DNA of 64,000 nucleotides from Pipra filicauda. Taxonomy: Eukaryota; Chordata; Aves; Passeriformes; Pipridae. The first letter of the stretch is position 1, and each line of letters starts with the position of its first letter. The stretch is from contig NW_024104423.1 in assembly GCF_003945595.2 (NCBI RefSeq), positions 434,001 to 498,000 of the forward strand, given 5' to 3'. Of the stretch, positions 47,301 through 58,043 are shown in pieces. Below the pieces are notes generated by a model, which saw only the letters and a list, made by a program, of their open reading frames with translations, was not told where the DNA came from and did no database searches. The translations under genes were made by a program, and so were the position numbers.

Positions 47301-50300
47301 GCAGCTAACACTGTCAGTAGCTCAGGATTTTAGGTTACTGATTAATGAAAAGTTAAAGGGGCCCAATTTTCAGAAGTGGTTTATCTTCCAATTTTTAAAA
47401 CTCACACCTCTTTGAAGTTACACATCCAAACTCACAAGTCACATTTAAAAATCATACATATGAGAGTGATAAGAGAGTAATAGCAATGAGTCTACTATCT
47501 AAATAAAATTATACATTCCATTTATTAAAAAAAAAAGTGTTTTTAACTCAGATAAGTATTTTTATTGCTTCTTCATAATTAAGTGCCTGCCATCTCTTAC
47601 AATTTTAGTGCCCACTACCAGCACTGAGATATTTTGGTTTTTTACATACAGTTTCAAAATGGTCTTCTCTATTTACCAAAGCTAGCATGCTGCCTCTGTC
47701 TATGTTACCCTCATTGTGGTGGCTGCTACCCTGTAGGTAGGTTCCTTTCACCTTGCATAGTTTCCCTGTGTTGGACCTTCTGAAGGCAGAGAACAAACCC
47801 TGAGTGTAAAGGCAAAAACAGAGGAGAGAGGAGGTTTGGGGATTTGGGTTTTTGGATGGGTTTTCTTTATATAAACAGCACTCCAATTTCTGCAGTCCAA
47901 GGCATCTGAGGTGAAGAGACTGACAGAGGAGGAACAGAGGGAAGTGTAAAGAGTGAGAGATACTTAATGCTGTTGCAGGGGGTGGTAGAGGGAGCAGCAA
48001 ATTGTGGTGGGAGACACCTGTCTCACCCCATGATGAAAAAGAAGGTAGAACCGTAAAGTAGTTAACATAGATGTTTCTTATATTAGTAATATTTAGGCTT
48101 CAGAATTAACACAGTTTTGAACTGAATAAGGACAGATTCCTACTGCTTCTTCTTACTCACTCAGGATGCCTGTGCACTTATGCAGCTAATTTGTTCACAA
48201 TCTCACATCTGCACTTGAAACTAGTTTTAGGACCCATTTCCCTGTGATGTTTTGGCTGCTTTGCCCTTGCCAGTTTTATTTTAATTTGAGGTCAAACAGC
48301 AATGAAAATGCTGAAGAGATGGTGGAGATGGAGACTGGGCATGATTTCACTCCCTTTCATTTATATTCCACCTTCCACTGAAGAGCAATAGCTAATTAGA
48401 CAAGTACAACTGACAGAAAAATTTCATCAAGTATATTTAGTTTGCATTTGGGGAGGGAGGAGATGGAAGGATAATGAGGGAGAATTTAATGTCCTGTATA
48501 CCTGGTGCATCCAGATTGTTCAAGAGGAGTGCAGCAGACTTCGAGGAGGACCATAATAGGTCCTGCTGATAGAGGAAATTAGTGGCTGTTGATCTGGGGC
48601 TTTCAGAGGAGGAAAGCAAAGCAAAACAGGAGTTGAGAAAGGTTATCCAATTAAAAGAAAAAAAGCCAATTCCTCTGCAGAAGAAAGCTCAAATTAACTT
48701 CTCAGCCACACAGATCCCTGGAAAATTTTACTAATAAATTGTATACATATTTCGTTTTATAATGGCCTAGAATTCAAGCATTTTATCATAGTGCCTGCTG
48801 CTTATGATTCTTTTGAAACAGGTATTGTTAAACGATGAAAAAGACATGGTTATGCCACTGTAGTTGTGCACAATATGCACCAGCAAACTGAAAAGTATGG
48901 AGTGAGCATTTTCAGCTTGGTAGTATTTATCCTTTGGCAAGCAGAGAAAAGCATTTTTCTAGGGACTGATATAGCAGAAAAAGTTAGGAAGAGAAGACAA
49001 GGATCATTGAAGAGATGGTATGATTTCCATAGGAGAAAATGTTTAGATGGCTGAAGAAGACTATGAGAGACCTGTGAAATCCTGACCAGGTGATGTTTCA
49101 CTATTTCTCAGAGTGCAATAACTGTGGGGAGGAAAACAGCAAGCTGCAAGGCTTAGAGGTCTAAAGATCTACATCTAGTGAAAGGAAGTACTTCTTCACA
49201 CAATATGTAATTAAATTGTCACAGAATCCTGGGAAAACCAAAGGTAAAAATAGGTTCAAAGAGAATCTGATCAAATTCACAGGAGATAGATCCAGGAAGA
49301 GCCATTACACAGATGTCATATCAGGCATAGGAAGTCCCTGAACAACAGAATACTAATTTGGGAATGCCTACTGGGAAAAGTAGTGTTTAATACACACTTT
49401 ATACTTTACAGACACTCCTTTACACTTTTCCTAAGTATTTGCTACTAGCCCCTGGCAGAGAAAAGCTTGGTTTTTTTATACAGCTATTAGTGGCTAGAAA
49501 GACACTAGCTCTAGGCTGACATTACAGTGACAATCTATTGGTCCAATCTATGCTATTGGTTTTAGAAATTGCTTTAATCTGGCCACCAACCTGACAAATC
49601 CCTTATCTGCACTGAATTGTGTGCATGCAAACACACACACAACACAAAAACACAACACAGGCACATGCTCACACAGGATTTCTTTTAAGGCATTTAGTCA
49701 GGGTTCACTGAGATCCAAGTGTAGTGTTCCACACCTTCCGAAGCACTGGAGAGAAAAGCAAACGCCTTAATCCAGGCTCGCTCTTCTCCATTCCCCTATC
49801 TCCACATCACAGCCACCTTCTGCTTTACCCAGAGTCCTAAACTCTGATAGCCTTCTGTTTCAGATGACCATTTGTATTTTCAGTAAACACTCCGGCTTCT
49901 CAGTGTACAGCAAAACCCAAATGTGAAAACATCAAGGTGTACTTGACAGGAGGATGTCTTGCTGGAGGCACTACATTTCAAGTCTTTCAAGAGTGTTCAA
50001 TATTAGCTAATACCACCAAAACTGGACTCTGCTTAACAAATTAAATAGAGTGACCTACTTTTTTTGCCTTTGTTTTATCTATATAATAGTATGCTACAGG
50101 CTTGCTTGACAGATTCTTGGCACTGGATTATGTAACCTATCTTCAAAAGAAAAACAACTTGGCAATAGAATATAGCATGAGTTCAAAATTAAAAAAAAAA
50201 TACGTCCAAGGAAATGTATGTTGAATAAAATGGAAATGCAGGAAGGCACCCACTATCTGCCTGCCTCCAGCTCATCTATACAAAATGCCTAATAGTTGGT

Positions 50301-53300
50301 AATTTTAGCCTCTGACACAGCTTCCTCACTCATTTTCAGGATGTTTCACACTTGCAAAATACTGTCTGTGTCCCACATGAGCCTTTTTTTATTGGCACTC
50401 AGTTAAAGCTTCCTACTATAGGAATGCTGCTGAAGCTAATGCCTAAGTTTTCACTAATTCTACTATATAAAACATTCACAAGTCTACAAAAAAAAAAGTT
50501 GTCGTAAGTTGCTGGCAATTGTTAAAAACACGGTTTGCTGCTTCCTTTGCTTTCAGGTTTGGCCCTTTTGTACTCAGGTGTGCCCTGCAGGCACAAGATG
50601 TAATAATTACAGCTTCAGAGAACTGCAGCAGGTATCTGGCCTAAGGTGCAGAAAGCCATGAAACCTCAGACTGGATAAACCAGTACGGAGAACAACAGAA
50701 TGATGTGTTTTGAACAACAACAACACGGTCACTTGTTAGCATTCAAGTCTCAGCTTCTACGTCTTCTTTTGCTTTCTTTTGCAAAACGTTTACAATTCAA
50801 CTTAGAGAACTTATTTCAGTCCTAAAAAAAAGACTAAATCCAAACCCCCAGAAAAGATGCACGTTTCAGACCAAGTGATGCATGGTGAATCTCAGAGGCA
50901 CTTACATTAAATTCAGTCTGCCTTACTTTACCCATTGACTGTACTCTTCTCAGCTGTGGGCTTCTCTGCTAAGGTTCCAGCTGCTGTCAGCAGAACAAAA
51001 CAAACTGCAGAAGGAATTAGCAGATATGGTACCATGTCTTCTAATGGCCAGAACAATATTCCTGCTCCAACCCCATTCCCTACAGCAGTGTTCTTACTGC
51101 AGAAACTACTATTGTTTCAGTATTCAAAAATACTTATGATGGCAAATCAAGTACAATTACCAGCTGATGGTACATCTAGACCAATGAGCAAGGCAATTTT
51201 GGGGATGAGAATGTAATGGGAGGAGATATAGTGGCAGACAAGGTAAAATGCAAGAGAGACTAAAAGTGATTATAGATCTATGGGACTGAGAGCCCCTTGT
51301 TTAAGAAGGATGCATGCAGAATATATTACTTCTTTTTCTCTGGGTCATTAGAACTGGTTGACTTCTAACTGGTTGATTTCTAACAATTCAATTATCTTCT
51401 GTAAGTGAGAAATTGAAGGTGGTCCTTTGAGGTCAAGAAGTCACAGGTAGAGAGAAAGGACAAACACAAATGGACAGAAATGGAAGTGCCCTGAGATTCC
51501 ACTGATCAGCTTCATTAGATACACATTTCAAAATTGCCCTGGAAGGGGTAGGTCATGCAAGGAAAGGGGAGGAATATTTTGGTTAGGGTTTTGTCAGCAT
51601 CATGGTGAAGATCAGGTGAGAGATAAGACAGTAACAGCAGGACGATCACGAGGTGAAAAGAACTGCATACCAATTTTTTTCCCAAGAGAAGGACTTGACA
51701 GGGGTACTCTATAAATGCTAGAAATCACAGAGCTGCAGTTAGGGAATGGGCATGAAAAAGATTATTGAGACCAGGCAGCATAAAGAACTGATGATAAGAT
51801 GAATAGCAGCGATTGATCCAGTTGTAATGTGGTCAGGTAGCAGTAGGCATGCTTTTCCTTTGAGCAGTACAAGAAGGGTAGGCGGACTGAGGCATTTGTC
51901 TTGGCAGGAAGCCCAGGTTACAGAGAGTGAAGGGCCAATGAAAGGTCTGAGTCGAGATGGAATATTGAAGAGAGAGAGCTGTCCTCTGAACATGCTCTGT
52001 TTTTGCGTTACTTAGATCAAGAAATGGAGGTAAAACCTTTTGCTTATTTGGTCCAAGCAGAGAAGCAGGAATATTTAAAAGGACATGAGGAGGTAAGACT
52101 CCTTAGTGTAAGAATGACAGTTGTCTGAGGTGAGGGAAAGGGGGAGGAAAAAGCAGGAAGCAAAGAAGAGGATTGAAAGTGTGGTAAGCTTTTGGTGCAT
52201 TAGACAAAGAGCTTTCTTATTTTGTAACAGTGCACTTAATAGACTGGCAAGGAAACATGATCAATTTACTGTATTTATCCCTTCTGCATTGTCATTCTTC
52301 TCATTTTATACTTATTTAACATTTCTGAAGACTGGAATATTTTTAAAAACATTAATTTCTCAAAGATTCAACTCAAAAGGGCTTTTTTAGGCTTTGCAGA
52401 TGTTTTGGTGCGGGGGCAGTGAAGAATGCACTGTATTTACAATTCTATTCCTGCAACAGATAATCAATATATTGTGCCCTGCTGTGTTTGGGAAAAAAAA
52501 GAATATAAGTGCCCAACTGTGATGATAAGCCCTTTGTGTCTTGAGTGCACTCATTTTCTAAGGATTAGGGGCTGTCCTTTATCAGCCGGTTCATTTCTGA
52601 AAGTCCATGATAGATTGCTTCTTGCCTGTCTGCTCCAAACAGCAGCAAGCTCAACTTTATCAGCAAGGAAACCCCCAAACACAGCTGCCAGAAAGTAATG
52701 CAGAAATATTGCTTTCTTAGGGCAGACTCTCACAGGCAAATCTTAACGTTTTTCTCTGGAGCAATAAAAACTGCAGTAGAGAGAGGACTTTGGAAGTAAG
52801 GTATTTACAAACAGCCATTTCTTTCTTTCTTTGCGGGGAAGGGGAGGGTTGGGCTTTTGGGGTAGTTATTTCCTTTGTGCTCTGGCTGAAGTGAAATGGT
52901 CCTTCAGCATCTATTCTAGTGTGCTCATTTATCTAGCTGGAAGAGTTGTGGGTAAATAGGGCTAAGGTCTAACATAAAGAAATGTCTAAAGCAAGAGATG
53001 TTTTAGCAGGTTAATGAGGAACTTGGTAACAGCCTAGCAGGGTCATTGCAAAATCACATTTCTTTTTGCTGAAATCACTTTAGCCTTTTAAAACCACAAG
53101 AAAATACTCTGATACTTGACAGGAAGATATAGTTGAATTGAAAATGGTGTAGATAATGTGTTATTTTTGAGTATTTTTAGCAGATGTAGGAAAAAAACAG
53201 TGCAAAAAAAGGACATCTCCACTTGCTCCTGCAGTTGCGAGGCTGAGGAGAGAGAGGGCCCTAATTTTGTCAGCTCATATTTGCTCCACCCAGATTTTCT

Positions 53301-56300
53301 CTGAAGAGATTTCAAGGGTGACTCTTTCCTCATTGACCACCGAGGCTTTTCCTACGACACATCATGGTACAGAGAGTTATCAAGAAAATGGCTCCAGGAT
53401 TGAAAAGTTTCACCATGCCCAAGTGGGTTGCAAAAAGCATGCAAAGACTTGGGTGGGTGCTTAGAGCCACAGCAACACTGGGCAGGCCTGCACATTCAGA
53501 GGCAAGGGGAGAGCCTGGCTTTTCTTCAGCCCCTGAGTCCAGTTTTTGGCAGGAATTAAAATCTGCAGTTGTGGTCAAGCACTCAAAAACCTTATGTGAC
53601 TGGAAAGTGCTATGTCCAGTTATGCTGCCCTGCAATGTAACTGCAATTTGTCATCAGAAAGCTCTTTGTGCTTCTGTGACAACTGTTCTGTTTTTTTTTT
53701 CTTTTTAAAATTTTTCTCAGACCATATTTGTTTACTGATTCGTGGTATACTGCACACTGGAGAGAGAACCGAGTTTTGCAGGCTTGCTTTGCAATCTCAA
53801 CATTTTTTTTGCAAGGGAGCAATTGTAATGCAGAGATGTCTGGGAGAGATACCTGAGTAAAAGCAATCAGTTTGGCTCTGCCACTGCACTGCTACACGTG
53901 GCTGATATTATTCTGCTGAAAAACAAGGTAAACTTTTCTGCATAATTTCCATGCTGCTGCAGCCATCTCAAGACTAATACCCCAGCTGGAACACTGTCCA
54001 CTGTTTAGGTAGATTTCCTGAGGAAAAAAAGCTTATTACAAGTGTATGTGGCACTTCTCTTCCAGTTCTCTCACTGGTCCTGAAAAATCCCCTCTGAGAA
54101 ATAAGAGCTACAACATTTATAAGACTCAGCTTTTCAGCTGGGTGATCTAACAATTCATCCAGGAAGCAGGCTTATGTCGTCATGGGGTCAGAGGAACTAG
54201 GGCTCTTAAAAATTAGTTGTGTCATAATTATTTACTTTAGAAAAACAGTATTAACTTTTACTCACCACTTCTCCTCCTCTACTTGAACTCCTATGGACTG
54301 GAACTTACTGGTTGCTTTATTTTCACCTGGTGTGGTGGATTCTTCAGCACCATCAACCTCAAAAAAACCAGAACACAGCAGCTAATTATAATGTATTTTA
54401 GCAGAGATATCACCCAGCTACTTGCAGTTTCTATGGAGCACAACTATGAGTGTCTGCACATAGAGCTTGTATCGTGAGTTCCTTCATCTAGTCAGATAGC
54501 TTGTCTGTGGTGTGCTCATTTCTGATGTTATTAGTGAATGTTCATAATTCCTGTTATTTCTGGTAAGTCAACATTCAGCTTGCAATATGCAGATGGAGTT
54601 TATTCAGTATTTTATGGAGGCTGGATGCTCACATTTGTCAGAGCACATCTCTGAGCAGCTGTAACTTCAGTTACTGTGCTCCACCATGTCTGATTTTACC
54701 TTCTAGTCTGTATGTGCAGGCATATGTGAACTCATGTCAAAATTATGTATTTATTTTGTTTAAATGTTAGTGCCTTGAATCAGAGCAGAGGTCTTTCCTC
54801 CCCTTTTCCCTCACTTCATACAACTGTAATTCTCACACTAAGGAGACACCCTGTACAGACAAGATTTAAAGAAAGCAGATATGACTCTTAGGTGCATTTT
54901 CTTTACTCCTTCATCATGCAAACAGGTGTCCCCAGGAGCACAGGGAGGCACTTTCTACCACATGTCCATCTCCATAAGCAGATTTATACCAATGGTATAA
55001 AGCTAAAATTTACCCACAGATGTGTCTTTGAGTAAAATCACAAAATTTTTGGGTCCAGTCAGTGTAGTTGTTAATTCCCAATGCTATGTATAACACCGTT
55101 AGTTATAAAAGAAAAAGATTTCCAGCAAATAGAATCTTTGGGCCACAGCAGTGTCATGAAGTGATCTGTGGATCCACGCTGACCACGGGTGTACAAAATC
55201 TCCAGCTGTAGTTAGTGGCTGTTCCATCACTAAGTAAGCTGCTTCTTGAGAGCCACTTGAACAGCCTATGCAGGAAAAGTGCTCAATGAGGGACAGGAGT
55301 TACAGAAGCTGTTCTCTGAAGTGAGGTACTTACCTGATAGGAGGCCTCTGGGGAGATAACTACACCTTAAATCCCATAACTGACAGAGTGAAGCAACTTT
55401 TTGATGGAAGGGTTTTTCTTTGTTAACTGTGCTTGTTTGCTAAACAGATTTACAGCAAAGGCTTGCGATGTCCTTGGAGCGACTGAGGGGTGCAGAGGAC
55501 ACTCATGGAGGTTCATCATAAGTGCACATTAAGTTTATTTGCTAGAGGAGGAAACAAACTAAGAATATGCCTCTGGCTAATGCAGCTTGACCTGCTCTAC
55601 AGAGATGGATCAAACTATAATTAAAGTGTGTACTTGGTCTGACTTCAGACTAAGCCTGAATTAGGCTCCCTTTACAGTCAGTGGAGAGAAACTGACTCTA
55701 TACTGCCAGTCAGAGGACTGAAAGTGTACTTACCTACTTTAGGGCAGTTGTTTGTAAGAGAAGTTATTTCTGGCATCAACAGCTATCTTATGGTATTTCT
55801 ACTCCCACACTACCCCTTCAGCTGTACCAGCATGATTGCTTGTGCAATGATGATGCAAAATGGATGAGACAGCATAGTGAAGTAGTTTTCTTTTATTTGT
55901 GAAGCCTGTCTGACTCTAAAAATTTCATTGATGGCCACAACTGTGAGGATGGCACTGTACACAGGCAGGAAACTTATAAGGCTGTATTGCTGCTGAAGGT
56001 TTTGCTTCATGTAACCACAGCTTTAGGGATCTCCATTGGTTTGTACACAAAACCTATCCTGGCAGACATTCATTTACAATCCCCAGAAAGCTTTAATGAT
56101 TGTTTCATATGATTATATTGGTCACCTGTAAACTTAAAAGTTTAAGAGGTAGATTTTTGAAGGCTTGAACATGTTTTGGAGCTCTGTTTTCCTCAGATCT
56201 TAGGAAACTGAGGCCTCTATACCTTTCAGAAGCAGCATTTGTTACTTGCAACACTACCTTAAGAAGAGACAGCGGGGAGACGGTCTCTCAAGAACCGTGA

Positions 56301-58043
56301 TTCACATTACCGTTGTTCCTTTTGGCTTCTGCAAACATGGAGATTACTTCCTTGTACCCATTATTTTTCAGGGTGTTTCTCTGCTAAGGAGTCTTTGTTT
56401 CTTTGCTTGGTAAAGCAAGGGATTACAATAATAAAATGGCACCTTTGTCTTGGCTGGGAATGTGAATAAGTAATAGAAGAGCTTTCCTCTATCCCTGTTC
56501 CACCTGGACCTTGCTCCTGTGTTTTAACACTGAACATCAGCCCTTCTTTCAGAATATATCCAAAACAAACAGCTGTGAAGCAGAAAAGGTCTACAACAAA
56601 GGCAGTGAACTGAACCCACAGGCGATAGTAATTATTCCTCTTCCAAGAAGAAATAAGAGAAAAGTCATAGCTTCTCCAGGAGCTGCCCCTGGAATGGCAT
56701 ACTTCAACAGAAGGCCTCTCATCTATCTCATCAGGCTGATACAGAGATTTCACAGCAAATTCTTAGGCTTTGCTAATCAGATAAGCCTGTCCAGGCACAT
56801 AATGCTGTGCTTACAACCACCTTCTTCAAGAAAAAAACCATCATGGCTTCTTGTGAAGGCTGATAAACTGTCGATTGCTATTCTATTTGCTTGGGATTCA
56901 TCTCTCATCAAAACCTGTGTTGATTCTCAGTTGATTTTAAGTTCAAGCACTTTGTTGCAAAAGTTAATCCTGCAAGCAGATACTCAGGAGTCCTATGAAC
57001 ACTTTTTTTGTGGGGGGGAAGGGGGATGTATAGGAAAGATTAATTAAGAAAGCAGATTACGTTGGTCTAGTTTATTTGCTCTTCTCCTTTCTGTAAACAG
57101 GAATGAACTTTGGCGGGGTTATTTTTCTTGTTTGTTTCCACTAGAGGTAAGAAAATGTAATTTTCTTTAACAAGGGCAAATCAGAAGGAACTTATCTTCT
57201 GCTCTTGAGGCTGAGATAGGAACAATGCTGCCTCATTCAAGTGGCTACCAGTCATTATGAAATGCATGAATAAGCAGCAACAATTAATTCAGTGAGGCTG
57301 GACGAAAATATTTTTTGGGTGATAGTGTAATGTAAATCATTGTTTTACACATTCCCTTTCAGTGATTTAATTCATGCCTTTCTGACCCCCGCTGTGTTAT
57401 GATTCATAGATTAGTGCTCATGTGTATAATTTAACAGAGCTGAATAACAAGCAGCAAGAAGACTTAAACAAATCCTTGCATCTGATGTTTTTATGATAAA
57501 TTAAGAAAACATCATTAGTACCACGCAGAATGATTATGTTGATGCAATTTCTACATAGGTACCTGTCAGGACAAGTAGAAAAATACACAAAACATTGTAT
57601 AATGAGCAGTAAAACAGATGTAGAAGTCCAAAACAATGGCAGGCAGATTATCCATGCCATGTACTGTACCTGTATTCCAATAGATAAGCATCTGTTTTTC
57701 TTGAAGTGGTCCTTCTTCCTATCTTCTACTGCAACAGTGGCAATGGTTGTGGTGGTGGTGACTGTGGCAGTGTTGTTCCCTACATGTTGACTTGCAGGGC
57801 CATGGATCTGTGCATTGGCAGCTTCGATAGCAGCTGTCAGCGCCTTCATACTATCCAAGCTTTCTGTGGAGTTGCTAAGTCCAGACTGACTGATGATATC
57901 TCCCCTCTGCCCATGCCCATCCATATATGCATCTTGGGCAGACTCTGTGCTGCTCTGGGCTGTGATGGAAATAAATGGTTTGGTGGTAGTTCTTGGTGGG
58001 ACTGGAGGCGGTGTCTTCTTATAGGTGGTAATGCAGGATGACA
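32255..58043 (-). CDS. DLGAP1: DLGAP1 (SAPAP1/GKAP), six 3' coding exons; gene continues past the right edge
   Basis: In transcript order the exons are 58043-57670, 54357-54266, 47028-46610, 37381-37290, 35406-35254 and 32464-32255. All junctions are GT/AG and keep frame, giving 445 residues plus one split Val codon and a TGA stop. The protein is the C-terminal part of DLGAP1: a proline-rich segment, two dynein light chain (DYNLL) binding motifs, the GKAP homology domain and the PDZ ligand QTRL. DLGAP1 lies in the postsynaptic density of excitatory synapses, linking the PSD-95 guanylate-kinase domain to SHANK. The 14-residue GK-binding repeats in the N-terminal half are outside the window. 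DLGAP1 is preferred over DLGAP2-4 because of near identity with the human protein as recalled and because TGIF1 is its neighbour. Confidence 0.96.
32465..35253 (-). other. DLGAP1: DLGAP1 intron before the terminal coding exon
   Basis: 2.8 kb with no exon or gene inside. It contains a (CA)n microsatellite at 33220-33250 with an adjacent A-rich run. A GC-richer patch at 32640-32840 is not an exon I can support. Confidence 0.8.
33220..33250. repeat. (CA)n microsatellite
   Basis: About 15 CA units followed by an A-rich tract. Confidence 0.95.
35254..35406 (-). CDS. DLGAP1: DLGAP1 exon (GKAP domain core)
   Basis: The acceptor is CTGTTGCACAG|AATCC and the donor is AAGAAG|GTAGAA. The exon is 153 nt, 51 codons, phase 0 at both ends. 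It encodes NPNAHPRPTSQDLAGFWDML through MKFDELHQLKANNWKQMDP to HDKK. The segment is the most conserved part of the DLGAP family and contributes the helical GKAP domain. Being symmetric, it could be skipped without a frameshift. Open frame outside these borders is intronic. Confidence 0.96.
35407..37289 (-). other. DLGAP1: DLGAP1 intron between the 37.3-kb and 35.3-kb exons
   Basis: 1.9 kb without recognisable gene or mobile element. A poly-T tract lies at about 35951-35967 and ATTAATTAATAAATAAATAAA-like sequence near 36490. Confidence 0.8.
37290..37381 (-). CDS. DLGAP1: DLGAP1 92-nt exon (GKAP domain helix)
   Basis: The acceptor is TTTCTCTTAG|TTCTAGGG and the donor is AACCTG|GTATGT. With the A from the previous exon it reads I-L-G-K-I-R-T-A-V-G-S-A-Q-L-L, then MAQKFYQFRELCEENL, almost identical to human DLGAP1. 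The exon has the same length as the 54.3-kb exon, by coincidence as far as I can tell. A second AG six bases inside the exon could give a two-residue shorter protein. Skipping the exon would give a stop two codons into the next exon. Confidence 0.95.
38354..38442. repeat. (TG)n with CCTGTA-type hexamer units
   Basis: About 13 TG units are followed by alternating ACCTGT and GTGT blocks. A compound microsatellite that probably grew by slippage. Confidence 0.9.
39137..39173. repeat. (AAAT)n/(CATA)n microsatellite
   Basis: AAAT units, then GATATATA, then CATA units. Confidence 0.85.
44767..45000 (-). mobile_element. CR1 LINE 3' fragment (antisense to +)
   Basis: The sequence is the reverse complement of a CR1 3' end. 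It begins TCACAGAATGACAGAATAG, the complement of the CR1 octamer terminus. AGATCATCTAGTTCCA and TTCTCTGGGCAACCTGTTCC follow, and the similarity ends near TTATATCCAGCC. It is a 5'-truncated copy of about 230 bp in a DLGAP1 intron, in the same orientation as DLGAP1 transcription. The open frame across it (44798-45022) is a shadow. Confidence 0.93.
46461..46479. repeat. (CATA)n microsatellite
   Basis: Four to five CATA units. Confidence 0.85.
46610..47028 (-). CDS. DLGAP1: DLGAP1 exon (start of GKAP homology region)
   Basis: The acceptor is CTCTCCAAAG|CTTTCG and the donor is GAGGACA|GTAAGT. The exon is 419 nt: one base completing Cys, 139 codons, one base of the next Ile. It starts FRRFTRSNSVTTAVQADLDF and includes RDASTSTVSIQGSGNHYHA, the acidic stretch DDDFETDFDPSILPPPDPW and the helical core HWFLKLLQAERDRMEGWCQQ. 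The acceptor was set by matching human EEEKC-FRRFTRSNS; a second AG 9 nt downstream is also usable in frame. The residues after DFHENFE (IIDPQEDNTCSG) diverge most from the human protein. Confidence 0.95.
47029..54265 (-). other. DLGAP1: DLGAP1 intron between the 54.3-kb and 47.0-kb exons
   Basis: 7.2 kb. The only interspersed element I can support is a degraded CR1/L3-like remnant near 49.15-49.39 kb. A CA-rich stretch lies at 49630-49665. No other exon was seen. Confidence 0.75.
49150..49390 (+). mobile_element. Degraded ancient CR1/L3-like LINE remnant
   Basis: The words GAAAGGAAGTACTTCTTCAC, then TAATTAAATTGTCACAGAAT, TAGGTTCAAAGAGAATCTGA and TCAAATTCACAGGAGATAGA follow the order of the old amniote CR1/L3 3' region as I recall it. 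Divergence is high and the ends are uncertain. The flank from 48.9 kb may belong to the same element. Confidence 0.5.
54266..54357 (-). CDS. DLGAP1: DLGAP1 92-nt exon carrying the second DYNLL motif
   Basis: This small exon has acceptor TTTTTTTGAG|GTTGATG and donor AAGTG|GTGAGT. It encodes 30 codons plus TG. The peptide begins VDGAEESTTPGENKATSK and continues FQSIGVQVEEEK, then a Cys codon completed by the next exon. It matches the human segment containing KFQSVGVQVEEEKC. The first Val-Asp completes DYNLL motif SIGIQVD, and SIGVQVEE is the second motif. As 92 is not a multiple of three, skipping the exon would shift frame and reach a stop eight codons into the next exon. The exon was placed by phase and protein similarity. 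Confidence 0.93.
54358..57669 (-). other. DLGAP1: DLGAP1 intron between the 57.7-kb and 54.3-kb exons
   Basis: 3.3 kb. It contains unusually long open frames on both strands around 56.36-57.05 kb, with no recognised domain. No repeat element is clear. Confidence 0.75.
57670..58043 (-). CDS. DLGAP1: DLGAP1 exon (proline-rich segment, first half of DYNLL motif 1)
   Basis: The acceptor is TTTTTTCTAG|TG and the donor is ATACAG|GTACAG. The exon is 374 nt: 2 nt finishing a Val codon, then 124 codons. It opens SSCITTYKKTPPPVPPRTTT (an SH3-type proline motif), runs through QSGLSNSTESLDSMKALTAA and a threonine run, and ends HFKKNRCLSIGIQ. The last residues are the first half of the dynein light chain ligand SIGIQ-V-D, completed by the next exon. 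In-frame sequence past 57670 is intron read-through. Confidence 0.95.

Noticed and set aside
56195..56225. GGAAACTGAGGCCTC as a MIR/L2 remnant
   Set aside because: Only about 15 bp match; too short without a repeat search.
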